This document shows, piece after piece, positions 6,932 through 15,417 of a stretch of 64,000 nucleotides of DNA. The notes beneath the pieces are model-generated. The model made no database searches, had not been told where the DNA came from, and saw only the letters and a program-made list of their open reading frames with translations. The stretch spans positions 744,001-808,000 of the forward strand of contig NZ_JAUSYC010000001.1 of NCBI RefSeq assembly GCF_030816485.1, written 5' to 3'. A program made the translations under genes and the position numbers. The stretch comes from Arthrobacter sp. B1I2 (GTDB lineage: Bacteria; Actinomycetota; Actinomycetes; Actinomycetales; Micrococcaceae). Positions within the stretch are counted from its first letter, which is position 1. Every line of letters starts with the position of its first letter.

Positions 6932-8532
6932 GCCCGTCTCCATTTACTTCCCGGCAGGCGCTGCCGGGACCCGGCCAGCCGCTGCGCGGGGACCGCATCC
7001 ACCGGTACGTCACAGCCTTCTGTCCCCACTGCCACGAGACAAACCCCCCGCTTGCCCAGGTGCGGCGCCTCTCCGGCGCGCTGCTAATCCGCGAGGACCG
7101 GGTCTGGCTCGAACGCGGCTGCCCGGATCACGGCCTCGTCAGCACCCTGTATGACGAGTCTCCCGAAATCCTGCGCTACCTGGAGAAATGGCAGGCGCCG
7201 ACCAAACAACACGTCCCTGACCAGGCCGGCAATTACCGGCAGATACCGGAGGCTTACGCCTATGGACTGCCCGCCATGCAGACGCAGCACACCTGCATCC
7301 TCCTGCAGGACATCATCGAGCACTGCAACCTGCGCTGCCCCACCTGCTTCACCGCCTCCGGCCCCCAACTGCAGGGAGTCGCGCCGCTCAGCGAAGTGCT
7401 CGCGAACATCGACACCCGGCTTTCCCGTGAAAACGGGCGGCTGGACGTGCTGATGCTCTCCGGCGGCGAGCCGACGCTTTATCCCCACCTGGCCGAACTG
7501 CTGGATGAGCTCGTGGCCCGGCCGATCGTCCGGATCATGGTGAACAGCAACGGCATGCTGATGGCCACCGACGACGACCTGCTCGCACTGCTGGCCAGGC
7601 ACCGGGACCGCGTTGAGGTGTACCTCCAATACGACGGCCCGTCCAAAGAAGCATCCATCCACCACCGGGGAGGAGACCTGACCCGCTTCAAAGATATGGC
7701 CATTGCGCGCCTGTCCGAGGCGGGTGTTTTCACCACCCTGACGATGACGGCGGCCCTCGGTGTCAACGATGGTGAGGTCGGCGCCGTCGTGATGAGGGCC
7801 TTGGAAACACCGTTCGTGGGTGGGGTTGCGCTGCAGCCGGTGTTCGGTTCGGGGCGCGGCCACGGCATCGACCCCCTGGACCGGCTCACCCACACAGGCG
7901 TGCTGGAACGGCTCGGGGAGCAAACGGCAGGGGTGGTCTCATGGCACGACCTGACAGCACTCCCGTGCTCACATCCGCATTGCGCATCCGTGGGCTACAT
8001 GCTGAAGGACGACTCAGGGGTCTGGCGTTCCCTGACAGCCCTCATCGGGCACGACCAGCTGCTCGCCTGGCTGGAACTTAATCCTGACAGCATCGCCAAC
8101 CGCATCGCCGACAGCGCGATCCCGCTCGAGCTGCGCAACCTCATGAAGTCCTCCCTGCTGGACCTGCTGAGCGAGCAGTCCTCGCTGTCCCACCCGCGGA
8201 CTATGGATCTTTGGAAGAGCATCTGCACCCAGTGCGACCTCGGCATCGGCACGCTCACCACACTGGCTGCCGGTAAGCTTCCAGGACAGCAACAGCGGCT
8301 GCGTCGACTCCTCGGCGAACGAATCACCCGGATCATGGTCAAGCCCTTCATGGACATCTCGACCATGATCGAGGAACGGCTCACGCAATGCTGCGTCCAT
8401 GTGGGAACCAAGAGCGACGCCGGCGATCACCAGTGTGCTCCGTTCTGCGCCGTCCAGGCCTGGCCTGCCCTGGCACGGCAACGAATGAGCACAGCCACGG
8501 GCACACGGCTTCTCCCGGTCCGCCAAGTCTGA
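6928..8532 (+). CDS. radical SAM protein of the tetraether-synthase (Tes/MJ0619) type
   Basis: The 534-residue protein begins with a short variable head, then a rubredoxin-like metal motif FCPHC followed by RGCPDHG near residue 60. The radical SAM cluster motif is CNLRCPTCF (CxxxCxxC), near residue 136, followed by LMLSGGEPTLYP. C-terminal cysteine sets occur in SICTQCDLGIG, in the segment IMVKPFMDI, in QCCVHVG and in CAPFCAVQAW, suggesting extra iron-sulfur clusters. This order matches archaeal Tes, which joins lipid tails by radical C-C coupling, and related uncharacterised bacterial homologues. With an Lgt-like transferase and small membrane proteins on the same transcript, a role in membrane lipid modification is the best inference. 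The substrate is unknown. Confidence 0.85.
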   Translation: MSPSPFTSRQALPGPGQPLRGDRIHRYVTAFCPHCHETNPPLAQVRRLSGALLIREDRVWLERGCPDHGLVSTLYDESPEILRYLEKWQAPTKQHVPDQAGNYRQIPEAYAYGLPAMQTQHTCILLQDIIEHCNLRCPTCFTASGPQLQGVAPLSEVLANIDTRLSRENGRLDVLMLSGGEPTLYPHLAELLDELVARPIVRIMVNSNGMLMATDDDLLALLARHRDRVEVYLQYDGPSKEASIHHRGGDLTRFKDMAIARLSEAGVFTTLTMTAALGVNDGEVGAVVMRALETPFVGGVALQPVFGSGRGHGIDPLDRLTHTGVLERLGEQTAGVVSWHDLTALPCSHPHCASVGYMLKDDSGVWRSLTALIGHDQLLAWLELNPDSIANRIADSAIPLELRNLMKSSLLDLLSEQSSLSHPRTMDLWKSICTQCDLGIGTLTTLAAGKLPGQQQRLRRLLGERITRIMVKPFMDISTMIEERLTQCCVHVGTKSDAGDHQCAPFCAVQAWPALARQRMSTATGTRLLPVRQV

Positions 8533-8552
8533 GTCAGCGATAAGGAGGAATG

Positions 8553-8927
8553 ATGAGTTCAGCTTCTGATGCCCGGCGTATTGCAGCCGGGCCATCGCCG
8601 TCGCAACTGATGCGCTTCAAGCACGCGGGCCCGCACGGACACAGACCTGACCCCGAAGCGGATCCTCAGGCCCCGCCGCCCTTCGATCCGCTGCGGCTCT
8701 GCATCTTCGCCACCATTGCCCTGCTCGGCTGGGCGGCCGGTCCCCTGGCACTGGCCGTGTTCGCTGCAGTCGGATTCACAGGCTATTGGAAAGCCCGACG
8801 GCGGGGCCTGACGAAGTCGAAGTGCTACCTCCGCGATACGAGGCTGGTCCTGGCCTACCTGGGCGTCCTGTTAGCGGCCGGGTTGTGGGGGCTATATTCG
8901 CTGGCAGCTCAACTGTTCGGCTTCTAA
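8553..8927 (+). CDS. small two-helix membrane protein
   Basis: The approximately 124-residue protein follows the radical SAM gene by 20 bases with a strong ribosome site (AAGGAGG at 8542-8548). Two adjacent ATGs exist (8550 and 8553), and spacing favours the second. The N-terminal 45 residues are polar and rich in H, P and D. Two hydrophobic segments follow, around IFATIALLGWAAGPLALAV and LVLAYLGVLLAAGLW. They are separated by a basic loop, KARRRGLTKSK. The family is not known to me. It is the last gene of the Lgt-like/radical SAM operon. Confidence 0.65.
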   Translation: MSSASDARRIAAGPSPSQLMRFKHAGPHGHRPDPEADPQAPPPFDPLRLCIFATIALLGWAAGPLALAVFAAVGFTGYWKARRRGLTKSKCYLRDTRLVLAYLGVLLAAGLWGLYSLAAQLFGF

Positions 8928-9372
8928 AACCAACAACAGCGGGCTGTCATCAAGTGCTCTTGACCCAGGTCGCGGTCCGCCTCGCGGGCGGCACTTAGTG
9001 CCTCCTCCTGATCTTGCAGCCTGGCTTGCAGTTCTTGGATCTCGTTCTGCAGTGTGTGGTTCTGTTCCTCGACGACTCCGTCTTCCTCAACACAGCTGGC
9101 GAGGGAAGTGTCTCGCCAGAGATTCCCCATCTAGCACGGTGGCGGACGTACTTGATGCGCTGATGATGAAAGGCAGCTTCAGCTCGAGGAGATGGGGACT
9201 ATGATCCGGGCGTTGCACGCGAAAGCGGCCGAAAACCGAGTGAGGCAGAGCTGCTGTTTCCTTGGGCACGCGGTGCGGTTGATCGAGCACGGGTGGCAAC
9301 AAGGATTACTTCCCAAAAGCGGCTTCGAATCGAATTAGTTGGGTTTCAGATGGGTTGCTGCCCTAAAACACC
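8928..9372. other. gene-poor stretch with only weak open frames
   Basis: A minus-strand frame at 8924-9130 would encode a 68-residue peptide with a coiled-coil-like middle (QNEIQELQARLQDQEEAL). Its end overlaps the small membrane gene, it lacks an obvious ribosome site, and I recognise no family. Other short frames on both strands look random. The stretch may contain remnants of a lost gene. No promoter or repeat could be assigned. Confidence 0.35.
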
Positions 9373-9374
9373 AG

Positions 9375-9403
9375 CAGGCCAGAGGCGACGTGCCTCTGAC
9401 CTG
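9375..9403 (-). terminator. rho-independent terminator after tRNA-Lys
   Basis: A 12-base-pair stem (arms 9375-9386 and 9392-9403, one G-U pair) closes a five-base loop. On the minus strand it is followed a few bases later by TTTT. It lies just downstream of the minus-strand tRNA gene. Confidence 0.75.
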
Positions 9404-9412
9404 CGTAAACGG

Positions 9413-9485
9413 TGGGCCCTGTGGGGCTCGAACCCACGACCCACGGATTAAAAGTCCGATGCTCTACCAACTGAGCTAAAGGCCC
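9413..9485 (-). tRNA. tRNA-Lys (anticodon TTT)
   Basis: The 73-base minus-strand sequence folds as a standard cloverleaf. The acceptor stem GGGCCTT pairs with the matching 3' strand through one G-U pair. The D-arm is AGCTCAGTTGGTAGAGC, the anticodon loop is ACTTTTAAT with anticodon TTT, and the T-arm contains GGTTCGAGCC. The CCA end is not encoded. A terminator hairpin follows at 9375-9403. Confidence 0.95.
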
Positions 9486-9696
9486 CTGCCGGCCAGTCAA
9501 ACACGCTGTGTCTGCCCGTCCGGCCCAATCCATTTCTGGACGTTAACACTCTAACCCATGGTTCCGGCGTCTTCGCACACGCCCCGGGCGCCGTCGTCGG
9601 CCGCTTTGCCCCCTCGGCAAAAGCACTTCCTGCGGCCACCGGACAAGCCCGGCAGATGCTCGATTTCGGCATGGGCACAGGAGTAGCGTGGGGGGC

Positions 9697-10356
9697 ATGA
9701 GCGAGCAAGCAGGAACCAGTCCGTACGGCGGCAGCAACCGGCACCATAAGCCCAAGCCTTTCGCCCCAATGGATTTCGAACCCTTCGCCGGCGGGGCCGA
9801 TCCCGCCCGCGTGTCCGAGGCCGCCCACCTTGCCGCGCAGGCCCTGGTCCGCCACGGCCGCGACAGCGATGATCCCGTGGTGACCGAACGCCTGGTGAAG
9901 CTCGCCGATGAACAGGGGCTGGAGGCCATTGCCGAAATGTGGGCCGAGAGTCCCGCCCGTTCCCTTCCCGGCGCACTGTGGCGGCTCTACGCGCTGCGCG
10001 CCGCCACAGTCCAGGACCCGGAACGCATCTCGGTCTACTTCCGCGCGGGCAAAGACACTGCCCAGGTCTCCAACGTGGTGGCCGGCGCGGCTGAACCGCC
10101 GGGCGCGGAAGAAATGCGCACCATGGCGGATGCCATCCTTTCCGGGGCGTTCGACGGCGATTTCGACGTCGCGCTGGAACGCTCCGCTGCCTTCTGCCGC
10201 GTGGTGGCGCTCGGCCAGGCCACCCTTGCCGATGGCGCCGACCATGCCAACGAGGCCCACGCCAGCAAGCTGACCCGCAACTCCCACCAGCTGGTGAAGA
10301 CCGCCGAGGACCTGGAACACGCCGCCAACGCGTGGCGCCTGGGTGAACTGGACTGA
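9697..10356 (+). CDS. conserved hypothetical actinobacterial protein
   Basis: The 219-residue soluble protein has no signal peptide or membrane helix. After a polar head with HHKPKPF it is largely helical. It has a clear acidic N-terminal third (PFAGGADPARVSEAAHLAAQ) and an alanine-rich C-terminus ending in a helix with SHQLVKTAEDLEHAANAW. The start ATG at 9697 follows a G-rich ribosome site. I recall similar unnamed proteins in Arthrobacter but know no function. It stands alone between the tRNA and the DUF47-Pit pair. Confidence 0.7.
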   Translation: MSEQAGTSPYGGSNRHHKPKPFAPMDFEPFAGGADPARVSEAAHLAAQALVRHGRDSDDPVVTERLVKLADEQGLEAIAEMWAESPARSLPGALWRLYALRAATVQDPERISVYFRAGKDTAQVSNVVAGAAEPPGAEEMRTMADAILSGAFDGDFDVALERSAAFCRVVALGQATLADGADHANEAHASKLTRNSHQLVKTAEDLEHAANAWRLGELD

Positions 10357-10483
10357 GTTCCCTGAGTGACTGGCTTCTTTGCTGGATTGGGCCTCATTGA
10401 TACCGGCGGACCGGTTTTCCGGGACAGGCCGGGCCCGCGCTGTCAAGATTGACTTGGGCCCAGTGAAGTAGAAGACTGAAATC

Positions 10484-10573
10484 GGTGCCGAGCCGCGAAA
10501 CCCCCGGGCTTCAACAATTAGCCGCCTAGAGCGGCCTACCGCCGAGAGGCGTATCCGGTTCGGCACCATTTTT
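10484..10573 (+). ncRNA. candidate structured RNA or leader ending in a terminator
   Basis: Eleven-base arms at 10484-10494 and 10557-10567 pair (one G-U) and are followed by ATTTTT at 10568-10573. They enclose smaller hairpins: GCCGC/GCGGC at 10521-10525 and 10531-10535, and CGCC/GGCG at 10540-10543 and 10548-10551 with a GAGA tetraloop. The element lies in the 348-base gap (10357-10704) before the DUF47-pit pair. It could be a small RNA, a riboregulator or only a complex terminator. It does not match a tRNA or any riboswitch I can recognise. Confidence 0.35.
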
Positions 10574-10704
10574 CTGCCCTCTTCCAGGAGTCCAATTCCG
10601 GGGCCGCTGTAACGGGCCGGTAGAGTAGGCGACAGTTGCGCGCCGGGGTCAAGTCACACGGCAGCAACCCCCGCCTTGATAAGTCCCCGGAGACCGGTAA
10701 ACAC

Positions 10705-11322
10705 GTGAAGCTGCGCCTTTTTCCCCAGGAGCCCGCAGGGCTGAACCTGCTCTCACAGATGGCACACCAGATCGTGCTGGCCAGTGCCACCCTGGCCGAA
10801 ATACTCGGGGTACCCGCGGACGAGCACGGCAAGCTCGTGGAGGACATGCACAACCACGAGGCCAAGTCCGCCGAACTGCATTTCGCATTGCTGACCCACA
10901 TGCGCACCAGCTTTGTGAACCCACTCCCCCGCGAGGACATGTACGCCCTGTCCCGGTACCTCAACGAGGCCATGGAGAAGATGGATGCCGCCGCGGAGCT
11001 GGTGGCCCTGTACAAGCTGGACCGCCTGCCCAGGCGCGCCGCGGACCAGTTGGAGATCATCAGCCGGCAGGCAGACCTGACGGTGGACGCCATGCGCAGG
11101 CTCAACAACCTGGATGACCTCGAGGACTACTGGATCGAGATCCTGCGCCTGGCCCAGCGCGCCGAGCGGACCCACCGGGTCTGGGTGGCGGACATGATCG
11201 CGGAGATGAAGTGGGCGCAGTACTCCCGCAACCGGGATATTGCCAACCAGCTGGTGGAGGTCACCAAGGACATGCGGCGGGTGGCCACCCAGGTAGGCAG
11301 CATCATCGTCAAGGAATCCTGA
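10705..11322 (+). CDS. DUF47 family (PhoU-like) Pit accessory protein
   Basis: This 205-residue all-helical protein is of the DUF47/PhoU-like family. It is typically encoded just before a Pit phosphate transporter and is thought to bind metals and modulate transport. The start is taken at GTG 10705 (reading KLRLFPQEPAGLNLL), because family members begin with this basic-hydrophobic segment and the longer frame upstream is low-complexity. Conserved acidic/histidine helices include HNHEAKSAELHFALLTHM and TSFVNPLPREDMYAL. It is followed after one base by pit, so the two form an operon. Confidence 0.85.
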   Translation: MKLRLFPQEPAGLNLLSQMAHQIVLASATLAEILGVPADEHGKLVEDMHNHEAKSAELHFALLTHMRTSFVNPLPREDMYALSRYLNEAMEKMDAAAELVALYKLDRLPRRAADQLEIISRQADLTVDAMRRLNNLDDLEDYWIEILRLAQRAERTHRVWVADMIAEMKWAQYSRNRDIANQLVEVTKDMRRVATQVGSIIVKES

Positions 11323-11323
11323 G

Positions 11324-12334
11324 GTGGCGGCAGTCATCTTCGCCGCGGTGGTGCTGCTGGCCGCGGTGTTTGCCTTCCTCAACGGCTTCCGCGACGCTTC
11401 CAACTCGGTTGCCCTTGCCGTCCGGAACCGCGCCCTTACCCCCAGCGTCGGCGTGCTCCTTGCCGCGTTCTTCAACTTCGTCGGCGCCCTCCTGAGCGCC
11501 CTGCTCGCCGTCGCCGCCAGCCAGACCTGGATCAACCTTCCGGCCGGTACTGACGGACTCACCATCCTCGTGGCCGGGCTGGCCAGCGCCTGCGTCTGGG
11601 GCCTTCTGATGTGGCGGCGCGGCATCCCCGCTTCCTCCACCCATGCACTTGTGGGCGGGCTTGCCGGGGCCGGCCTGGCCAGCCTCGCCATCGGCGGACC
11701 GGGGGTGGCCGGGGTGGACCAGTCACTGCTGTTCCAGGTGGTCCTGCCGCTGGTGCTGTCTCCGCTCGTGGCCTACAGCGGTTCCTTCCTCCTGGTCTAT
11801 CCGGCCACGTGGGTGGCCCGGTACACCCAGCCGAATGTCGTCAACCAGCGCTTCCGCCGGGGCCAGGCCGTTGCCGCCGGCGCAGTGGCCTTCGGCCACG
11901 GCCTGCAGGACGGACAGCGCGTCAGCGCCGTGCTGCTGCTGGCCCTCCTGGCGGCAGGCTATTCCGACGGCGGGATCCCCACCTGGGTGGCAGGGCTCTC
12001 CGCGGTGATGATGACGGCCGGGACGCTCTTCGGAGGATGGCGGATCTCGCACACCATCGGATACAAAATCACCAGGATCGACCCCCTGCGCGGATCCGTG
12101 GCCCAAACCTTCAGCGCCCTGATGCTCTTTGTGGGCGCCATCGGGCTTCACTGGCCGCTCTCCACCACCCACACCGTAACGGCCGGCGCCCTGGGCGCGG
12201 GGGAGAACCAACATTTTTCGGTGACCAACCGGAAGCTGGTCATCCGGATCCTGTGGCTCTGGGCGCTGACCCCCCTTGCCACCTGCGCCCTGGCATTCGT
12301 GCTCGCGCTGGCCCTCTCCCCCATAGCTGTTTAG
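11324..12334 (+). CDS. Pit family inorganic phosphate transporter
   Basis: The 336-residue membrane protein has about ten hydrophobic helices. It carries both PiT signature repeats: FLNGFRDASNSVALAV near residue 18 and a second half with GHGLQDGQR (the usual N replaced by Q). The segments IPASSTHALVGG and WPLSTTHTVTAGALGAG are the paired STH motifs. The family moves metal-phosphate with protons at low affinity. The GTG start lies one base after the DUF47 stop. A separate Pst system lies 1.1 kb downstream on the other strand. Confidence 0.9.
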   Translation: MAAVIFAAVVLLAAVFAFLNGFRDASNSVALAVRNRALTPSVGVLLAAFFNFVGALLSALLAVAASQTWINLPAGTDGLTILVAGLASACVWGLLMWRRGIPASSTHALVGGLAGAGLASLAIGGPGVAGVDQSLLFQVVLPLVLSPLVAYSGSFLLVYPATWVARYTQPNVVNQRFRRGQAVAAGAVAFGHGLQDGQRVSAVLLLALLAAGYSDGGIPTWVAGLSAVMMTAGTLFGGWRISHTIGYKITRIDPLRGSVAQTFSALMLFVGAIGLHWPLSTTHTVTAGALGAGENQHFSVTNRKLVIRILWLWALTPLATCALAFVLALALSPIAV

Positions 12335-12529
12335 CCTGCACCGTTTGGGCCGTGGAGCCGAGTTGGAGCCGCCCTGTACAGGGGCACTGCCGTGACGTAC
12401 ATTCGGTAATGCGCCCCCGGCCAATGGTGCTGCCGGGGACCGGCGTCCGCGCCGCGTGCAGGGCCGCGGACGAGCGCCGCTGCAGCAACACGGCGGCCTG
12501 GATGCACAACGCGGAAAAGAGCAGGCGTC

Positions 12530-12937
12530 ATGTCTCCCTCCTATTCCCGGCGCCCCCTGCCACAGCCACTGCAAGTTCAGTGCGAGGCCTGCGGAACCGG
12601 GCACCACCTGACCATTCACGCCATCACGGCAATCGGCGCCGCCGGCGGGGACCTGGTCACGGTGTCCTACACCTGCGACGACTGCAACCTCTTCCAGGAA
12701 CACACCGCTTTCGCCACCGACGTGGCCGCCGCATTGAACCAGGTCCGCTGGATGGCCAAGGTGATCCTCTTCGGGGACGAGTACATCCACTGCGGCTATC
12801 CCATGGAGGAAGCGGAGTACGAGGTTGAGCGGCTCTGCTACCGCAGCAGCAACACGGGCAGCGGCCTCAATGCCGTGTCCCTGCCCACCCGGGTGCTGCG
12901 CTGCCATTGCGGGTTCCAGCTGGAAGTCCCGGAGTAA
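12530..12937 (+). CDS. hypothetical zinc-ribbon-like protein
   Basis: The 135-residue soluble protein has cysteine pairs CEACG near residue 18 and CDDC near residue 59, a further isolated cysteine near residue 88 (HCGYP), and CHCG near residue 126. This suggests one or two zinc ribbons. The middle contains an acidic segment (YPMEEAEYEVERLCY). No family name is known to me. It stands between pit and a short minus-strand gene. The 195 bases before it hold no recognisable gene. Confidence 0.6.
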   Translation: MSPSYSRRPLPQPLQVQCEACGTGHHLTIHAITAIGAAGGDLVTVSYTCDDCNLFQEHTAFATDVAAALNQVRWMAKVILFGDEYIHCGYPMEEAEYEVERLCYRSSNTGSGLNAVSLPTRVLRCHCGFQLEVPE

Positions 12938-12957
12938 CCTACGGAACGGGCACCTTG

Positions 12958-13356
12958 CTAAACCTGGACGCCGGCCGGACCGCCGGCTGCGGGCACCAGG
13001 ACGGCTGACAGCTCGTCCGGCGTCAGGTTCCCCGCCGTGCACAGTTCATCGTGAGCCACTCCTGCGGCGGAGGCTCTGCGGACCGCTTGCCGCAGGGACT
13101 CCAGGGCGTTGTCCAGTTCCCACTGCATGCTCTCAAGGTGCGAACTGGTTCGCCACACCTCCGAGAGGACATCCCCCTCTTCCTGCACGACTGCCGCGGC
13201 CGGCCCGAGGTGGGACTCAAGCTCCGGGACCAGAGGACCCGCGGCAAGGGGTCCAGCCAGGCCGGCGGCTGCGGCAAATCCCTGCACCGCTGACCCGGGC
13301 TCAGGCACGGAAACCGAAAGCCGGGGGCCCAGGGGGTTGCTGGCCGTCTGCGTCAT
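12958..13356 (-). CDS. hypothetical helical protein
   Basis: The 132-residue protein is taken from ATG 13356, which has AGGAG seven bases upstream, rather than the ATG five codons earlier. The C-terminal half is helical and acidic (SSHLESMQWELDNALESLRQ). The N-terminal half is alanine/glycine/proline-rich. No signal peptide is present and no family is recognised. The gene lies just downstream of pstB on the same strand, but separated by 90 bases. Confidence 0.5.
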   Translation of the reverse strand: MTQTASNPLGPRLSVSVPEPGSAVQGFAAAAGLAGPLAAGPLVPELESHLGPAAAVVQEEGDVLSEVWRTSSHLESMQWELDNALESLRQAVRRASAAGVAHDELCTAGNLTPDELSAVLVPAAGGPAGVQV

Positions 13357-13446
13357 GGCAAAACTCCTCAAACTGCTTACTACTGGTTCCGGAAGTATCC
13401 GGCTGAGCGTACTAACGTTTCAGCAGAACGCCAACAAGAGCAGTGC

Positions 13447-14226
13447 CTACCCAAAACGTCCCGAGACGTAGTCCTCAGTCGCTTTTTGCACGGGGTTGCT
13501 GAAGATGGTGTGGGTGTCCCCGTACTCGATCAGCTTGCCCGGCTTGCCGGTGCCCGCAATGTTGAAGAACGCCGTCCTGTCAGATACGCGCGCCGCCTGC
13601 TGCATGTTGTGGGTCACGATCACCACCGTGTACTGGTCCTTGAGTTCATTGATCAGGTCCTCGATAGCCAGTGTGGAGATGGGGTCAAGGGCGGAGCAGG
13701 GCTCGTCCATGAGGATCACCTGCGGCTCCACGGCGATGGCGCGGGCAATGCAGAGGCGCTGCTGCTGGCCGCCGGAGAGGCCGGAACCGGGCTTCTCCAG
13801 CCGGTCCTTGACCTCGTTCCACAGGTTGGCGCCCTTGAGTGAGCGCTCCACCAGGACATCGGCCTCGCCCTTGGAGATCTTCTTGTTGTTCAGCTTGACG
13901 CCGGCCAGTACGTTGTCCCGGATGGACATGGTGGGGAACGGGTTGGGGCGCTGGAAGACCATGCCGATCTGCGAGCGCACGGTCACGGGGTCCACCCCGG
14001 GGCCGTAGAGGTTGTCGCCGTCCAGCAGGACCTCACCCTCCACGCGGGCTCCCGGGATGACCTCGTGCATGCGGTTCAGGGTGCGGAGGAAGGTGGACTT
14101 TCCGCAGCCGGACGGGCCGATGAACGCGGTGACGGACTTGGCCTCGATGTTGATGCTGACGTCCTCCACGGCGAGGAAATCGCCGTAGTACACGTTCAGG
14201 TCCTTGACGTCGATGCGCTTAGACAT
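13447..14226 (-). CDS. pstB: phosphate ABC transporter ATP-binding protein PstB
   Basis: The 259-residue ABC ATPase couples ATP hydrolysis to phosphate import through PstC/PstA. The Walker A motif is GPSGCGKST, the signature is [14 protein letters not shown], and Walker B is [13 protein letters not shown]. The characteristic PstB segment [20 protein letters not shown] is also present. It ends the minus-strand operon pstS-pstC-pstA-pstB. The gap to pstA is 78 bases. Expression is probably phosphate-starvation controlled, by analogy with all studied Pst systems. Confidence 0.97.
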   Translation of the reverse strand: MSKRIDVKDLNVYYGDFLAVEDVSINIEAKSVTAFIGPSGCGKSTFLRTLNRMHEVIPGARVEGEVLLDGDNLYGPGVDPVTVRSQIGMVFQRPNPFPTMSIRDNVLAGVKLNNKKISKGEADVLVERSLKGANLWNEVKDRLEKPGSGLSGGQQQRLCIARAIAVEPQVILMDEPCSALDPISTLAIEDLINELKDQYTVVIVTHNMQQAARVSDRTAFFNIAGTGKPGKLIEYGDTHTIFSNPVQKATEDYVSGRFG

Positions 14227-14304
14227 GGTGTTCCTTCACTTGCTGGGTGTGGTTGAAGTCTAGATCCGCCCCGGGAGGGCGGAGCCGGTCAGCGGCCGGT
14301 CTGG

Positions 14305-15417
14305 TTACCGGCCCGCTTTGGGGGCGAAGATCCTGGCGATCAGGCGGGCCACCAGGTTCAGGACCATCACCAGGATGATCAGCACCAGCGCCGCACCCCA
14401 GGCCCGCTGCGAGGACGGGTCCGGGTTGGAGGGCGAGGTGGGGTTGAGGATCTGGGTGTAGATGTATGTGGGCAGCGACGCCATCCAGCCGCCGAAGACG
14501 TTGGAATTGATGCTGGTGGCAAACCCGGCGGTGACCAGGATGGGCGCCGTCTCGCCGATGACCCGGGCGATCGCCAGGGTGACGCCGGACGCAATGCCGG
14601 AGATCGCCGTCGGAATCACCACCTTGAGGATGGTCCGCCACTTGCGGACGCCCAGGGCGTAGGCGGCTTCGCGGAGTTCGTTGGGGACGATCTTGAGCAT
14701 TTCCTCGCTCGAGCGGACCACCACGGGGATCATCAGCACCGAAAGCGCGACCGCCGCCACCGCACCGGTCTTGGTTCCCGGGCCCATGACCACGAAGAAG
14801 AACGCGGCGGCGAACAGGCCCGCCACGATGGAGGGGATGCCGGTCATGACGTCCACGAAGAAGGTAATGGCCCTGGCCAGTTTGCCGTCCTGGCCATACT
14901 CCACCAGGTAGATGGCCGTGAGCAGCCCCACCGGAACGGAGATCACGGTGGCCAGCAGGGTGATCTGCACGGTGCCCAGGAGGGCGTGGTAGATGCCGCC
15001 CAGCACGGGGCCGCCGCTTTCCACGGCCTTGTTGTCGAAGGCGCCGGTGACCCCGTTCATGGAGGTGGTGAGGAACCCGGGGGTGATGAGCCCCGGCACG
15101 CCGTTGACCAGCACGGTCCAGATCACCGAAACCAGGGGCAGCAGCGCCACCAGGAACGAGCCCACCACCAGGCAGGTGGCCAGCTTGTCCTTGGCCTTGC
15201 GGGAGCCTTCCACGGCGGCACTCCAGGACACGAGGCCGATCGTGAACAGCAGTGCCGAGACCAGCCCCCACCCGAACGCGTTGAAGCCGAGCAGCGCCAG
15301 GATGGCGGCACCCACGATCAGGGCCGCGCCCAGAACGGCGTAGGGGGCGTACTTGGGGAGCTGGCCCTTGGTGAGTGCGGACCGCTTGCTGCGGACCGGG
15401 GTAAGCGTGGAGGTCAT
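14305..15417 (-). CDS. pstA: phosphate ABC transporter permease PstA
   Basis: The 370-residue permease is longer than typical PstA because of an N-terminal extension with two to three extra hydrophobic segments. The core BPD-type permease includes the EAA-like loop LREAAYALGVRKWRTILKVV and the segments GIPSIVAGLF and RVIGETAPILVTAG. The start at 15417 abuts the pstC stop with no spacer, so translation is likely coupled. It forms the membrane channel together with PstC. Confidence 0.95.
   Translation of the reverse strand: MTSTLTPVRSKRSALTKGQLPKYAPYAVLGAALIVGAAILALLGFNAFGWGLVSALLFTIGLVSWSAAVEGSRKAKDKLATCLVVGSFLVALLPLVSVIWTVLVNGVPGLITPGFLTTSMNGVTGAFDNKAVESGGPVLGGIYHALLGTVQITLLATVISVPVGLLTAIYLVEYGQDGKLARAITFFVDVMTGIPSIVAGLFAAAFFFVVMGPGTKTGAVAAVALSVLMIPVVVRSSEEMLKIVPNELREAAYALGVRKWRTILKVVIPTAISGIASGVTLAIARVIGETAPILVTAGFATSINSNVFGGWMASLPTYIYTQILNPTSPSNPDPSSQRAWGAALVLIILVMVLNLVARLIARIFAPKAGR

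Larger units (their letters stand above)
5895..6998 (+). repeat. diverged tandem duplication (Lgt 3' end - small membrane gene - radical SAM 5' end)
   Basis: Copy A is about 5895-6411 and copy B about 6412-6998. Each contains, in order, the 3' end of the Lgt-like gene, a small membrane protein gene and the 5' end of the radical SAM gene. The junction lies in GGGGACCGCATTCC near 6405-6414. By eye the copies share long identical runs (for example CGCACGTCCCG and GGGCTGCTGATTGGCCTGG) with many substitutions. Copy B also has an insertion of some 50 bases within its small gene. The outer ends remain part of intact genes, which explains why only the inner fragments are dead. Confidence 0.8.

Noticed and set aside
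8924..9130. Minus-strand 68-residue coiled-coil-like frame
   Set aside because: It overlaps the 3' end of the small membrane gene, has no ribosome site and no recognised family. Coiled-coil composition alone is weak evidence.
10484..10568. tRNA-like ends (GGTGCCG paired with CGGCACCA)
   Set aside because: The inside has no D-arm, anticodon arm or T-arm of normal form, so it is not a tRNA gene.
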